Assembly: GCA_964019155.1 (NCBI GenBank)
Contig: CAXHSG010000214.1
Location: 186,001-250,000 of the forward strand
Length of the DNA: 64,000 nt
Reading direction: 5' to 3'
Origin: Osedax fenrisi
Taxonomy: Eukaryota > Annelida > Polychaeta > Sabellida > Siboglinidae
Under the pieces are notes generated by a model, which saw only the letters and a program-made list of their open reading frames with translations, was not told the origin of the DNA and did not search any database. The position numbers and the translations under genes are program-made. This document shows positions 25,201-39,200 of this stretch, piece after piece. Positions within the stretch are counted from its first letter, which is position 1. Each line of letters begins with the position of its first letter.

Positions 25201-28200
25201 AAGTATAGCATGGATGTTAATGATAGCATTAGTTTTAAGTAGTGCATGGATGTTAATGATAGCATTAGTTTTAAGTATAGCATGGGTGTCAATAATAGCA
25301 TTAGTTTTAAGTATAGTATGGGGGTTAATGATATCATTAGTTTTAAGTATAGCATGGATGCTAATGATAGCATTAGTTTTAAGTATAAAAAGGGTGTTAA
25401 TGTTAGCATTAGTTTTAAGTATAGCATGCATGCATTAAACCCATGGGTGTTAAAGATAGCATTAGTTATAAGTATAGCATGGGTATTAATGATAGCATTA
25501 CTTTTAGGAATAGCATACATTTAATGTTAGCATTAGTTTTAAGTATAGAATGGGTTTTAATGATAGCATTAGTTTTAAGTATAGCATGGATGTTAATGAT
25601 AGCATTAGTTTTAAGTATAGCATGGGTGTAATGATAGCATTAGTTTTAAGTATAGCATGGGTGTTAATGATAGCATTAGTTTTAAGTATAGCATGCATGC
25701 ATTAAACCCATGGGTGTTAATGATAGCATTAGTTATAAGTATAGCATGGGTATTAATGATAGCATTACTTTTAGGAATAGCATACATTTAATGTTAGCAT
25801 TAGTTTTAAGTATAGAATGGGTTTTAATGATAGAATTAGTTTTAAGTATAGCATGGGTGTCAATAATAGCATGTGTTTTAAGTATAGAATGGGGGTTAAT
25901 GATATCATTAGTTTTAAGTATAGCATGGATGATAATGATAGCATTAGTTTTAAGTATAGAATGGGTTTTAATGATAGCATTAGTTTTAAGTATAGCATGG
26001 GTGTAATGATAGCATTAGTTTTAAGTATAGCATGGGTGTCAATAATAGCATGTGTTTTAAGTATAGCATGGGGGTTAATGATATCATTAGTTTTAAGTAT
26101 AGCATGGATGATAATGATAGCATTAGTTTTAAGTATAGCATGGGTGTAATGATAGCATTAGTTTTAATTATAGCATGGGTGTTAATTATAGCATTAGTTT
26201 TAAGTATAGCATGGGTATTAATTATATCATTAGTTTTAAGTATAGCATGGGTGTTAATGATAGCATTAGTTTTAGGTATAGCATCAATTTAATGTTAGCA
26301 TTAGTTTTAAGTATAGCATGGATGATAATGATAGCATTAGTTTTAAGTATAGAATGGGTTTTAATGATAGCATTAATTTTAAGTATAGCATGGATATTAA
26401 TGATAGCATTAGTTTTAACTATATCATTGGTGTTAATGATAGAATTAGTTTTAAGTATAACATGGGTGTTAATGATAGCATTAGTTTTAAGTATAGCATG
26501 GGTGTAATGATAGCATTAGTTTTAAGTATAGCATGGGTGTTAATGATAGCATTAGTTTTAAATATAGCATGGGTATTAATTATATCATTAGTTATAAGTA
26601 TAGCATGGATGTTAATGATACATTAGTTTTAAGTATAGCATGGGTGTTAATGATAGCATGGGTGATAAGTATAGCATGGGTGTTAATGATATCATTAGTT
26701 TTAAGTATAGCATGGGTGTAATGATATTATTAGTTTTAAGTATAGCATGGGTGTTAATGATAGCATTAGTTTTAAGTATAGCATGGGTGTTAATGATAGC
26801 ATGGGTGATAAGTATAGCATGGGTGTTAATGATATCATTAGTTTTAAGTATAGCATGGGTGTAATGATATTATTAGTTTTAAGTATAGCATGGGTGTTAA
26901 TGATAGCATTAGTTTTAAGTATAGCATGCATGCATTAAACCCATGGGTGTTAATGATAGCATTAGTTATAAGTATAGCATGGGTATTAATGATAGCATTA
27001 CTTTTAGGAATAGCATACATTTAATGTTAGCATTAGTTTTAAGTATAGAATGGGTTTTAATGATAGCATTAGTTTTAAGTATAGCATGGGTGTCAATAAT
27101 AGCATGTGTTTTAAGTATAGCATGGGGGTTAATGATATCATTAGTTTTAAGTATAGCATGGATGATAATGATAGCATTAGTTTTAAGTATAGCATGGGTG
27201 TTAATGATAGCATTAGTTTTAAGTATATCATGGGTGTTAATTATATCATTAGTTTTAAGTATAGCATGGATGTTAATGATAGCATTAGTTTTAAGTATAG
27301 CATGGGTGTAATGATATTATTATTTTAAGTATAGCATGGGTGTTAATGATAGCATTAGTTTTAAGTATAGCATGGGTATTAATTATATCATTAGTTTTAA
27401 GTATAGCATGGATGTTAATGATACATTAGTTTTAAGTATAGCATGGGTGTTAATGATAGCATGGGTAATAAGTATAGCATGGGTGTTAATGATATCATTA
27501 GTTTTAAGTATAGCATGGGTGTAATGATATTATTAGTTTTAAGTATAGCATGGGTGTTAATGATAGCATTAGTTTTAAGTATAGCATGCATGCATTAAAC
27601 CCATGGGTGTTAATGATAGCATTAGTTATAAGTATAGCATGGGTATTAATGATAGCATTACTTTTAGGAATAGCATACATTTAATGTTAGCATTTGTTTT
27701 AAGTATAGAATGGGTTTTAATGATAGCATTAGTTTTAAGTATAGCATGGGTGTCAATAATAGCATGTGTTTTAAGTATAGCATGGGGGTTAATGATATCA
27801 TTAGTTTTAAGTATAGCATGGATGATAATGATAGCATTAGTTTTAAGTATAGCATGGGTGTTAATGATAGCATTAGTTTTAAGTATATCATGGGTGTTAA
27901 TTATATCATTAGTTTTAAGTATAGCATGGATGTTAATGATAGCATTAGTTTTAAGTATAGCATGGGTGTTAATGATAGCATTAGTTTTAGGTATAGCATC
28001 AATTTAATGTTAGCATTAGTTTTAAGTATAGCATGGATGTTAATGATAGCATTAGTTTTAAGTAGTGCATGGATGTTAATGATAGCATTAGTTTTAAGTA
28101 TAGCATGGGTGTCAATAATAGCATTAGTTTTAAGTATAGTATGGGGGTTAATGATATCATTAGTTTTAAGTATAGCATGGATGCTAATGATAGCATTAGT

Positions 28201-31200
28201 TTTAAGTATAAAAAGGGTGTTAATGTTAGCATTAGTTTTAAGTATAGCATGCATGCATTAAACCCATGGGTGTTAAAGATAGCATTAGTTATAAGTATAG
28301 CATGGGTATTAATGATAGCATTACTTTTAGGAATAGCATACATTTAATGTTAGCATTAGTTTTAAGTATAGAATGGGTTTTAATGATAGCATTAGTTTTA
28401 AGTATAGCATGGATGTTAATGATAGCATTAGTTTTAAGTATAGCATGGGTGTAATGATAGCATTAGTTTTAAGTATAGCATGGGTGTTAATGATAGCATT
28501 AGTTTTAAGTATAGCATGCATGCATTAAACCCATGGGTGTTAATGATAGCATTAGTTATAAGTATAGCATGGGTATTAATGATAGCATTACTTTTAGGAA
28601 TAGCATACATTTAATGTTAGCATTAGTTTTAAGTATAGAATGGGTTTTAATGATAGAATTAGTTTTAAGTATAGCATGGGTGTCAATAATAGCATGTGTT
28701 TTAAGTATAGAATGGGGGTTAATGATATCATTAGTTTTAAGTATAGCATGGATGATAATGATAGCATTAGTTTTAAGTATAGAATGGGTTTTAATGATAG
28801 CATTAGTTTTAAGTATAGCATGGGTGTAATGATAGCATTAGTTTTAAGTATATCATGGGTGTCAATAATAGCATGTGTTTTAAGTATAGCATGGGGGTTA
28901 ATGATATCATTAGTTTTAAGTATAGCATGGATGATAATGATAGCATTAGTTTTAATTATAGCATGGGTGTTAATTATAGCATTAGTTTTAAGTATAGCAT
29001 GGGTATTAATTATATCATTAGTTTTAAGTATAGCATGGATGTTAATGATACATTAGTTTTAAGTATAGCATGGGTGTTAATGATAGCATGGGTGATAAGT
29101 ATAGCATGGGTGTTAATGATATCATTAGTTTTAAGTATAGCATGGGTGTTAATGATAGTATAGGTTTTAAGTATAGTATGGGTATTAATGATAGCATTAG
29201 TTTTAAGTATAGCATGGGTGTTAAAGATTGCATTAGTTTTAAGTATAGCATGGATGTTAATGATAGCATTAGTTTTAAGTATAGCATGGGTATTAATGAT
29301 ATCATTAGTTTTAAGTATAGCATGGGTGTTAATGATATCATTAGTTTTAAGTATAGCATGGATGATAATGATAGCATTAGTTTTAAGTATATAATGGGTT
29401 TTAATGATAGCATTAGTTTTAAGTATAGTATGGGTGTAATGATAGCATTAGTTTTAAGTATAGCATGGGTGTCAATAATAGCATGTGTTTTAAGTATAGC
29501 ATGGGGGTTAATGATATCATTAGTTTTAAGTATAGCATGGATGATAATGATAGCATTAGTTTTAAGTATAGAATGGGTTTTAATGATAGCATTAATTTTA
29601 AGTATAGCATGGATATTAATGATAGCATTAGTTTTAACTATATCATTGGTGTTAATGATAGAATTAGTTTTAAGTATAACATGGGTGTTAATGATAGCAT
29701 TAGTTTTAAGTATAGCATGGGTGTAATGATAGCATTAGTTTTAAGTATAGCATGGGTGTTAATGATAGCATTAGTTTTAAGTATAGCATGGGTATTAATT
29801 ATATCATTAGTTATAAGTATAGCATGGATGTTAATGATACATTAGTTTTAAGTATAGCATGGGTGTTAATGATAGCATGGGTGATAAGTATAGCATGGGT
29901 GTTAATGATATCATTAGTTTTAAGTATAGCATGGGTGTAATGATATTATTAGTTTTAAGTATAGCATGGGTGTTAATGATAGCATTAGTTTTAAGTATAG
30001 CATGGGTATTAATTATATCATTAGTTTTAAGTATAGCATGGATGTTAATGATACATTAGTTTTAAGTATAGCATGGGTGTTAATGATAGCATGGGTGATA
30101 AGTATAGCATGGGTGTTAATGATATCATTAGTTTTAGGAATAGCATACATTTAATGTTAGCATTAGTTTTAAGTATAGAATGGGTTTTAATGATAGCATT
30201 AGTTTTAAGTATAGCATGGGTGTCAATAATAGCATGTGTTTTAAGTATAGCATGGGGGTTAATGATATCATTAGTTTTAAGTATAGCATGGATGATAATG
30301 ATAGCATTAGTTTTAAGTATAGCATGGGTGTTAATGATAGCATTAGTTTTAAGTATATCATGGGTGTTAATTATATCATTAGTTTTAAGTATAGCATGGA
30401 TGTTAATGATAGCATTAGTTTTAAGTATAGCATGGGTGTTAATGATAGCATGGGTGATAAGTATAGCATGGGTGTTAATGATAGCATTAGTTTTAAGTAT
30501 AGCATGCATGCATTAAACCCATGGGTGTTAATGATAGCATTAGTTATAAGTATAGCATGGGTATTAATGATAGCATTACTTTTAGGAATAGCATACATTT
30601 AATGTTAGCATTAGTTTTAAGTATAGAATGGGTTTTAATGATAGAATTAGTTTTAAGTATAGCATGGGTGTCAATAATAGCATGTGTTTTAAGTATAGAA
30701 TGGGGGTTAATGATATCATTAGTTTTAAGTATAGCATGGATGATAATGATAGCATTAGTTTTAAGTATAGAATGGGTTTTAATGATAGCATTACTTTTAA
30801 GTATAGCATGGGTGTAATGATAGCATTAGTTTTAAGTATAGCATGGGTGTCAATAATAGCATGTGTTTTAAGTATAGCATGGGGGTTAATGATATCATTA
30901 GTTTTAAGTATAGCATGCATGCATTAAACCCATGGGTGTTAATGATAGCATTAGTTATAAGTATAGCATGGATGATAATGATAGCATTAGTTTTAAGTAT
31001 AGCATGGGTGTTAATGATAGCATTAGTTTTAAGTATATCATGGGTGTTAATTATATCATTAGTTTTAAGTATAGCATGGATGTTAATGATAGCATTAGTT
31101 TTAAGTATAGCATGGGTGTTAATGATAGCATTAGTTTTAGGTATAGCATCAATTTAATGTTAGCATTAGTTTTAAGTATAGCATGGATGTTAATGATAGC

Positions 31201-31218
31201 ATTAGTTTTAAGTAGTGC

Positions 31219-33220
31219 ATGGATGTTAATGATAGCATTAGTTTTAAGTATAGCATGGGTGTCAATAATAGCATTAGTTTTAAGTATAGTATGGGGGTTA
31301 ATGATATCATTAGTTTTAAGTATAGCATGGATGCTAATGATAGCATTAGTTTTAAGTATAAAAAGGATGTTAATGTTAGCATTAGTTTTAAGTATAGCAT
31401 GCATGCATTAAACCCATGGGTGTTAAAGATAGCATTAGTTATAAGTATAGCATGGGTATTAATGATAGCATTACTTTTAGGAATAGCATACATTTAATGT
31501 TAGCATTAGTTTTAAGTATAGAATGGGTTTTAATGATAGCATTAGTTTTAAGTATAGCATGGATGTTAATGATAGCATTAGTTTTAAGTATAGCATGGGT
31601 GTAATGATAGCATTAGTTTTAAGTATAGCATGGGTGTTAATGATAGCATTAGTTTTAAGTAGTGCATGGATGTTAATGATAGCATTAGTTTTAAGTATAG
31701 CATGGGTGTCAATAATAGCATTAGTTTTAAGTATAGTATGGGGGTTAATGATATCATTAGTTTTAAGTATAGCATGGATGCTAATGATAGCATTAGTTTT
31801 AAGTATAAAAAGGGTGTTAATGTTAGCATTAGTTTTAAGTATAGCATGCATGCATTAAACCCATGGGTGTTAAAGATAGCATTAGTTATAAGTATAGCAT
31901 GGGTATTAATGATAGCATTACTTTTAGGAATAGCATACATTTAATGTTAGCATTAGTTTTAAGTATAGAATGGGTTTTAATGATAGCATTAGTTTTAAGT
32001 ATAGCATGGATGTTAATGATAGCATTAGTTTTAAGTATAGCATGGGTGTAATGATAGCATTAGTTTTAAGTATAGCATGGGTGTTAATGATAGCATTAGT
32101 TTTAAGTATAGCATGCATGCATTAAACCCATGGGTGTTAATGATAGCATTAGTTATAAGTATAGCATGGGTATTAATGATAGCATTACTTTTAGGAATAG
32201 CATACATTTAATGTTAGCATTAGTTTTAAGTATAGAATGGGTTTTAATGATAGAATTAGTTTTAAGTATAGCATGGGTGTCAATAATAGCATGTGTTTTA
32301 AGTATAGAATGGGGGTTAATGATATCATTAGTTTTAAGTATAGCATGGATGATAATGATAGCATTAGTTTTAAGTATAGAATGGGTTTTAATGATAGCAT
32401 TAGTTTTAAGTATAGCATGGGTGTAATGATAGCATTAGTTTTAAGTATATCATGGGTGTTAATTATATCATTAGTTTTAAGTATAGCATGGATGTTAATG
32501 ATAGCATTAGTTTTAAGTATAGCATGGGTGTTAATGATAGCATTAGTTTTAGGTATAGCATCAATTTAATGTTAGCATTAGTTTTAAGTATAGCATGGAT
32601 GTTAATGATAGCATTAGTTTTAAGTAGTGCATGGATGTTAATGATAGCATTAGTTTTAAGTATAGCATGGGTGTTAATGATAGCATTAGTTTTAGGTATA
32701 GCATCAATTTAATGTTAGCATTAGTTTTAAGTATAGCATGGATGTTAATGATAGCATTAGTTTTAAGTAGTGCATGGATGTTAATGATAGCATTAGTTTT
32801 AAGTATAGCATGGGTGTCAATAATAGCATTAGTTTTAAGTATAGTATGGGGGTTAATGATATCATTAGTTTTAAGTATAGCATGGATGCTAATGATAGCA
32901 TTAGTTTTAAGTATAAAAAGGGTGTTAATGTTAGCATTAGTTTTAAGTATAGCATGCATGCATTAAACCCATGGGTGTTAAATATAGCATTAGTTATAAG
33001 TATAGCATGGGTATTAATGATAGCATTACTTTTAGGAATAGCATACATTTAATGTTAGCATTAGTTTTAAGTATAGAATGGGTTTTAATGATAGCATTAG
33101 TTTTAAGTATAGCATGGATGTTAATGATAGCATTAGTTTTAAGTATAGCATGGGTGTAATGATAGCATTAGTTTTAAGTATAGCATGGGTGTTAATGATA
33201 GCATTAGTTTTAAGTATAGC
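31219..33220 (+). repeat. Cluster of short tandem duplications (447 and 143 bp)
   Basis: A 447-bp duplication links 31219-31600 to 31666-32050 (boxes 31397/31844). Close by, a 143-bp duplication (three 36-bp and one 35-bp unit) links about 32561-32703 to 32704-32846. Two box pairs 267 bp apart follow. Short-range duplication is concentrated here compared with the long-offset copies elsewhere. Confidence 0.8.
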
Positions 33221-36200
33221 ATGCATGCATTAAACCCATGGGTGTTAATGATAGCATTAGTTATAAGTATAGCATGGGTATTAATGATAGCATTACTTTT
33301 AGGAATAGCATACATTTAATGTTAGCATTAGTTTTAAGTATAGAATGGGTTTTAATGATAGAATTAGTTTTAAGTATAGCATGGGTGTCAATAATAGCAT
33401 GTGTTTTAAGTATAGAATGGGGGTTAATGATATCATTAGTTTTAAGTATAGCATGGATGATAATGATAGCATTAGTTTTAAGTATAGAATGGGTTTTAAT
33501 GATAGCATTAGTTTTAAGTATAGCATGGGTGTAATGATAGCATTAGTTTTAAGTATATCATGGGTGTTAATTATATCATTAGTTTTAAGTATAGCATGGA
33601 TGTTAATGATAGCATTAGTTTTAAGTATAGCATGGGTGTTAATGATAGCATTAGTTTTAAGTATAAAAAGGGTGTTAATGTTAGCATTAGTTTTAAGTAT
33701 AGCATGCATGCATTAAACCCATGGGTGTTAAAGATAGCATTAGTTATAAGTATAGCATGGGTATTAATGATAGCATTACTTTTAGGAATAGCATACATTT
33801 AATGTTAGCATTAGTTTTAAGTATAGAATGGGTTTTAATGATAGCATTAGTTTTAAGTATAGCATGGATGTTAATGATAGCATTAGTTTTAAGTATAGCA
33901 TGGGTGTAATGATAGCATTAGTTTTAAGTATAGCATGGGTGTTAATGATAGCATTAGTTTTAAGTATAGCATGCATGCATTAAACCCATGGGTGTTAATG
34001 ATAGCATTAGTTATAAGTATAGCATGGGTATTAATGATAGCATTACTTTTAGGAATAGCATACATTTAATGTTAGCATTAGTTTTAAGTATAGAATGGGT
34101 TTTAATGATAGCATTAGTTTTAAGTATAGCATGGGTGTCAATAATAGCATGTGTTTTAAGTATAGCATGGGGGTTAATGATATCATTAGTTTTAAGTATA
34201 GCATGGATGATAATGATAGCATTAGTTTTAAGTATAGCATGGGTGTAATGATATCATTAGTTTTAAGTATAGCATGGATGATAATGATAGCATTAGTTTT
34301 AAGTATAGCATGGGTGTTAATGATATCATTAGTTTTAAGTATATCATGGGTGTTAATTATATCATTAGTTTTAAGTATAGCATGGATGTTAATGATAGCA
34401 TTAGTTTTAAGTATAGCATGGGTGTTAATGATAGCATTAGTTTTAGGTATAGCATCAATTTAATGTTAGCATTAGTTTTAAGTATAGCATGGATGTTAAT
34501 GATAGCATTAGTTTTAAGTAGTGCATGGATGTTAATGATAGCATTAGTTTTAAGTATAGCATGGGTGTCAATAATAGCATTAGTTTTAAGTATAGTATGG
34601 GGGTTAATGATATCATTAGTTTTAAGTATAGCATGGATGCTAATGATAGCATTAGTTTTAAGTATAAAAAGGGTGTTAATGTTAGCATTAGTTTTAAGTA
34701 TAGCATGCATGCATTAAACCCATGGGTGTTAAAGATAGCATTAGTTATAAGTATAGCATGGGTATTAATGATAGCATTACTTTTAGGAATAGCATACATT
34801 TAATGTTAGCATTAGTTTTAAGTATAGAATGGGTTTTAATGATAGCATTAGTTTTAAGTATAGCATGGATGTTAATGATAGCATTAGTTTTAAGTATAGC
34901 ATGGGTGTAATGATAGCATTAGTTTTAAGTATAGCATGGGTGTTAATGATAGCATTAGTTTTAAGTATAGCATGCATGCATTAAACCCATGGGTGTTAAT
35001 GATAGCATTAGTTATAAGTATAGCATGGGTATTAATGATAGCATTACTTTTAGGAATAGCATACATTTAATGTTAGCATTAGTTTTAAGTATAGAATGGG
35101 TTTTAATGATAGAATTAGTTTTAAGTATAGCATGGGTGTCAATAATAGCATGTGTTTTAAGTATAGAATGGGGGTTAATGATATCATTAGTTTTAAGTAT
35201 AGCATGGATGATAATGATAGCATTAGTTTTAAGTATAGAATGGGTTTTAATGATAGCATTAGTTTTAAGTATAGCATGGGTGTAATGATAGCATTAGTTT
35301 TAAGTATAGCATGGGTGTCAATAATAGCATGTGTTTTAAGTATAGCATGGGGGTTAATGATATCATTAGTTTTAAGTATAGCATGGATGATAATGATAGC
35401 ATTAGTTTTAAGTATAGCATGGGTGTAATGATAGCATTAGTTTTAAGTATAAAAAGGGTGTTAATGTTAGCATTAGTTTTAAGTATAGCATGCATGCATT
35501 ACACCCATGGGTGTTAAAGATAGCATTAGTTATAAGTATAGCATGGGTATTAATGATAGCATTACTTTTAGGAATAGCATACATTTAATGTTAGCATTAG
35601 TTTTAAGTATAGAATGGGTTTTAATGATAGCATTAGTTTTAAGTATAGCATGGATGTTAATGATAGCATTAGTTTTAAGTATAGCATGGGTGTAATGATA
35701 GCATTAGTTTTAAGTATAGCATGGGTGTTAATGATAGCATTAGTTTTAAGTATAGCATGCATGCATTAAACCCATGGGTGTTAATGATAGCATTAGTTAT
35801 AAGTATAGCATGGGTATTAATGATAGCATTACTTTTAGGAATAGCATACATTTAATGTTAGCATTAGTTTTAAGTATAGAATGGGTTTTAATGATAGAAT
35901 TAGTTTTAAGTATAGCATGGGTGTCAATAATAGCATGTGTTTTAAGTATAGAATGGGGGTTAATGATATCATTAGTTTTAAGTATAGCATGGATGATAAT
36001 GATAGCATTAGTTTTAAGTATAGAATGGGTTTTAATGATAGCATTAGTTTTAAGTATAGCATGGGTGTAATGATAGCATTAGTTTTAAGTATAGCATGGG
36101 TGTCAATAATAGCATGTGTTTTAAGTATAGCATGGGGGTTAATGATATCATTAGTTTTAAGTATAGCATGGATGATAATGATAGCATTAGTTTTAAGTAT

Positions 36201-39200
36201 AGCATGGGTGTAATGATAGCATTAGTTTTAATTATAGCATGGGTGTTAATTATAGCATTAGTTTTAAGTATAGCATGGGTATTAATTATATCATTAGTTT
36301 TAAGTATAGCATGGATGTTAATGATACATTAGTTTTAAGTATAGCATGGGTGTTAATGATAGCATGGGTGATAAGTATAGCATGGGTGTTAATAATATCA
36401 TTAGTTTTAAGTATAGCATGGGTGTTAATGATAGTATAGGTTTTAAGTATAGTATGGGTATTAATGATAGCATTAGTTTTAAGTATAGCATGGGTGTTAA
36501 AGATTGCATTAGTTTTAAGTATAGCATGGATGTTAATGATAGCATTAGTTTTAAGTATAGCATGGGTATTAATGATATCATTAGTTTTAAGTATAGAATG
36601 GGTGTTAATGATATCATTAGTTTTAAGTATAGCATGGATGATAATGATAGCATTAGTTTTAAGTATATAATGGGTTTTAATGATAGCATTAGTTTTAAGT
36701 ATAGTATGGGTGTAATGATAGCATTAGTTTTAAGTATAGCATGGGTGTCAATAATAGCATGTGTTTTAAGTATAGCATGGGGGTTAATGATATCATTAGT
36801 TTTAAGTATAGCATGGATGATAATGATAGCATTAGTTTTAAGTATAGAATGGGTTTTAATGATAGCATTAATTTTAAGTATAGCATGGATATTAATGATA
36901 GCATTAGTTTTAACTATATCATTGGTGTTAATGATAGAATTAGTTTTAAGTATAACATGGGTGTTAATGATAGCATTAGTTTTAAGTATAGCATGGGTGT
37001 AATGATAGCATTAGTTTTAAGTATAGCATGGGTGTTAATGATAGCATTAGTTTTAAGTATAGCATGGGTATTAATTATATCATTAGTTATAAGTATAGCA
37101 TGGATGTTAATGATACATTAGTTTTAAGTATAGCATGGGTGTTAATGATAGCATGGGTGATAAGTATAGCATGGGTGTTAATGATATCATTAGTTTTAAG
37201 TATAGCATGGGTGTAATGATATTATTAGTTTTAAGTATAGCATGGGTGTTAATGATAGCATTAGTTTTAAGTATAGCATGGGTATTAATTATATCATTAG
37301 TTTTAAGTATAGCATGGATGTTAATGATACATTAGTTTTAAGTATAGCATGGGTGTTAATGATAGCATGGGTGATAAGTATAGCATGGGTGTTAATGATA
37401 TCATTAGTTTTAGGAATAGCATACATTTAATGTTAGCATTAGTTTTAAGTATAGAATGGGTTTTAATGATAGCATTAGTTTTAAGTATAGCATGGGTGTC
37501 AATAATAGCATGTGTTTTAAGTATAGCATGGGGGTTAATGGTATCATTAGTTTTAAGTATAGCATGGATGATAATGATAGCATTAGTTTTAAGTATAGCA
37601 TGGGTGTTAATGATAGCATTAGTTTTAAGTATATCATGGGTGTTAATTATATCATTAGTTTTAAGTATAGCATGGATGTTAATGATAGCATTAGTTTTAA
37701 GTATAGCATGGGTGTTAATGATAGCATTAGTTTTAGGTATAGCATCAATTTAATGTTAGCATTAGTTTTAAGTATAGCATGGATGTTAATGATAGCATTA
37801 GTTTTAAGTAGTGCATGGATGTTAATGATAGCATTAGTTTTAAGTATAGCATGGGTGTCAATAATAGCATTAGTTTTAAGTATAGTATGGGGGTTAATGA
37901 TATCATTAGTTTTAAGTATAGCATGGATGCTAATGATAGCATTAGTTTTAAGTATAAAAAGGGTGTTAATGTTAGCATTAGTTTTAAGTATAGCATGCAT
38001 GCATTAAACCCATGGGTGTTAAAGATAGCATTAGTTATAAGTATAGCATGGGTATTAATGATAGCATTACTTTTAGGAATAGCATACATTTAATGTTAGC
38101 ATTAGTTTTAAGTATAGAATGGGTTTTAATGATAGCATTAGTTTTAAGTATAGCATGGATGTTAATGATAGCATTAGTTTTAAGTATAGCATGGGTGTAA
38201 TGATAGCATTAGTTTTAAGTATAGCATGGGTGTTAATGATAGCATTAGTTTTAAGTATAGCATGCATGCATTAAACCCATGGGTGTTAATGATAGCATTA
38301 GTTATAAGTATAGCATGGGTATTAATGATAGCATTAGTTTTAAGTATAGCATGGGTGTCAATAATAGCATGTGTTTTAAGTATAGCATGGGGGTTAATGA
38401 TATCATTAGTTTTAAGTATAGCATGGATGATAATGATAGCATTAGTTTTAAGTATAGCATGGGTGTAATGATAGCATTAGTTTTAATTATAGCATGGGTG
38501 TTAATTATAGCATTAGTTTTAAGTATAGCATGGGTATTAATTATATCATTAGTTTTAAGTATAGCATGGATGTTAATGATACATTAGTTTTAAGTATAGC
38601 ATGGGTGTTAATGATAGCATGGGTGATAAGTATAGCATGGGTGTTAATGATATCATTAGTTTTAAGTATAGCATGGGTGTTAATGATAGTATAGGTTTTA
38701 AGTATAGTATGGGTATTAATGATAGCATTAGTTTTAAGTATAGCATGGGTGTTAAAGATTGCATTAGTTTTAAGTATAGCATGGATGTTAATGATAGCAT
38801 TAGTTTTAAGTATAGCATGGGTATTAATGATATCATTAGTTTTAAGTATAGCATGGGTGTTAATGATATCATTAGTTTTAAGTATAGCATGGATGATAAT
38901 GATAGCATTAGTTTTAAGTATATAATGGGTTTTAATGATAGCATTAGTTTTAAGTATAGTATGGGTGTAATGATAGCATTAGTTTTAAGTATAGCATGGG
39001 TGTCAATAATAGCATGTGTTTTAAGTATAGCATGGGGGTTAATGATATCATTAGTTTTAAGTATAGCATGGATGATAATGATAGCATTAGTTTTAAGTAT
39101 AGAATGGGTTTTAATGATAGCATTAATTTTAAGTATAGCATGGATATTAATGATAGCATTAGTTTTAACTATATCATTGGTGTTAATGATAGAATTAATT

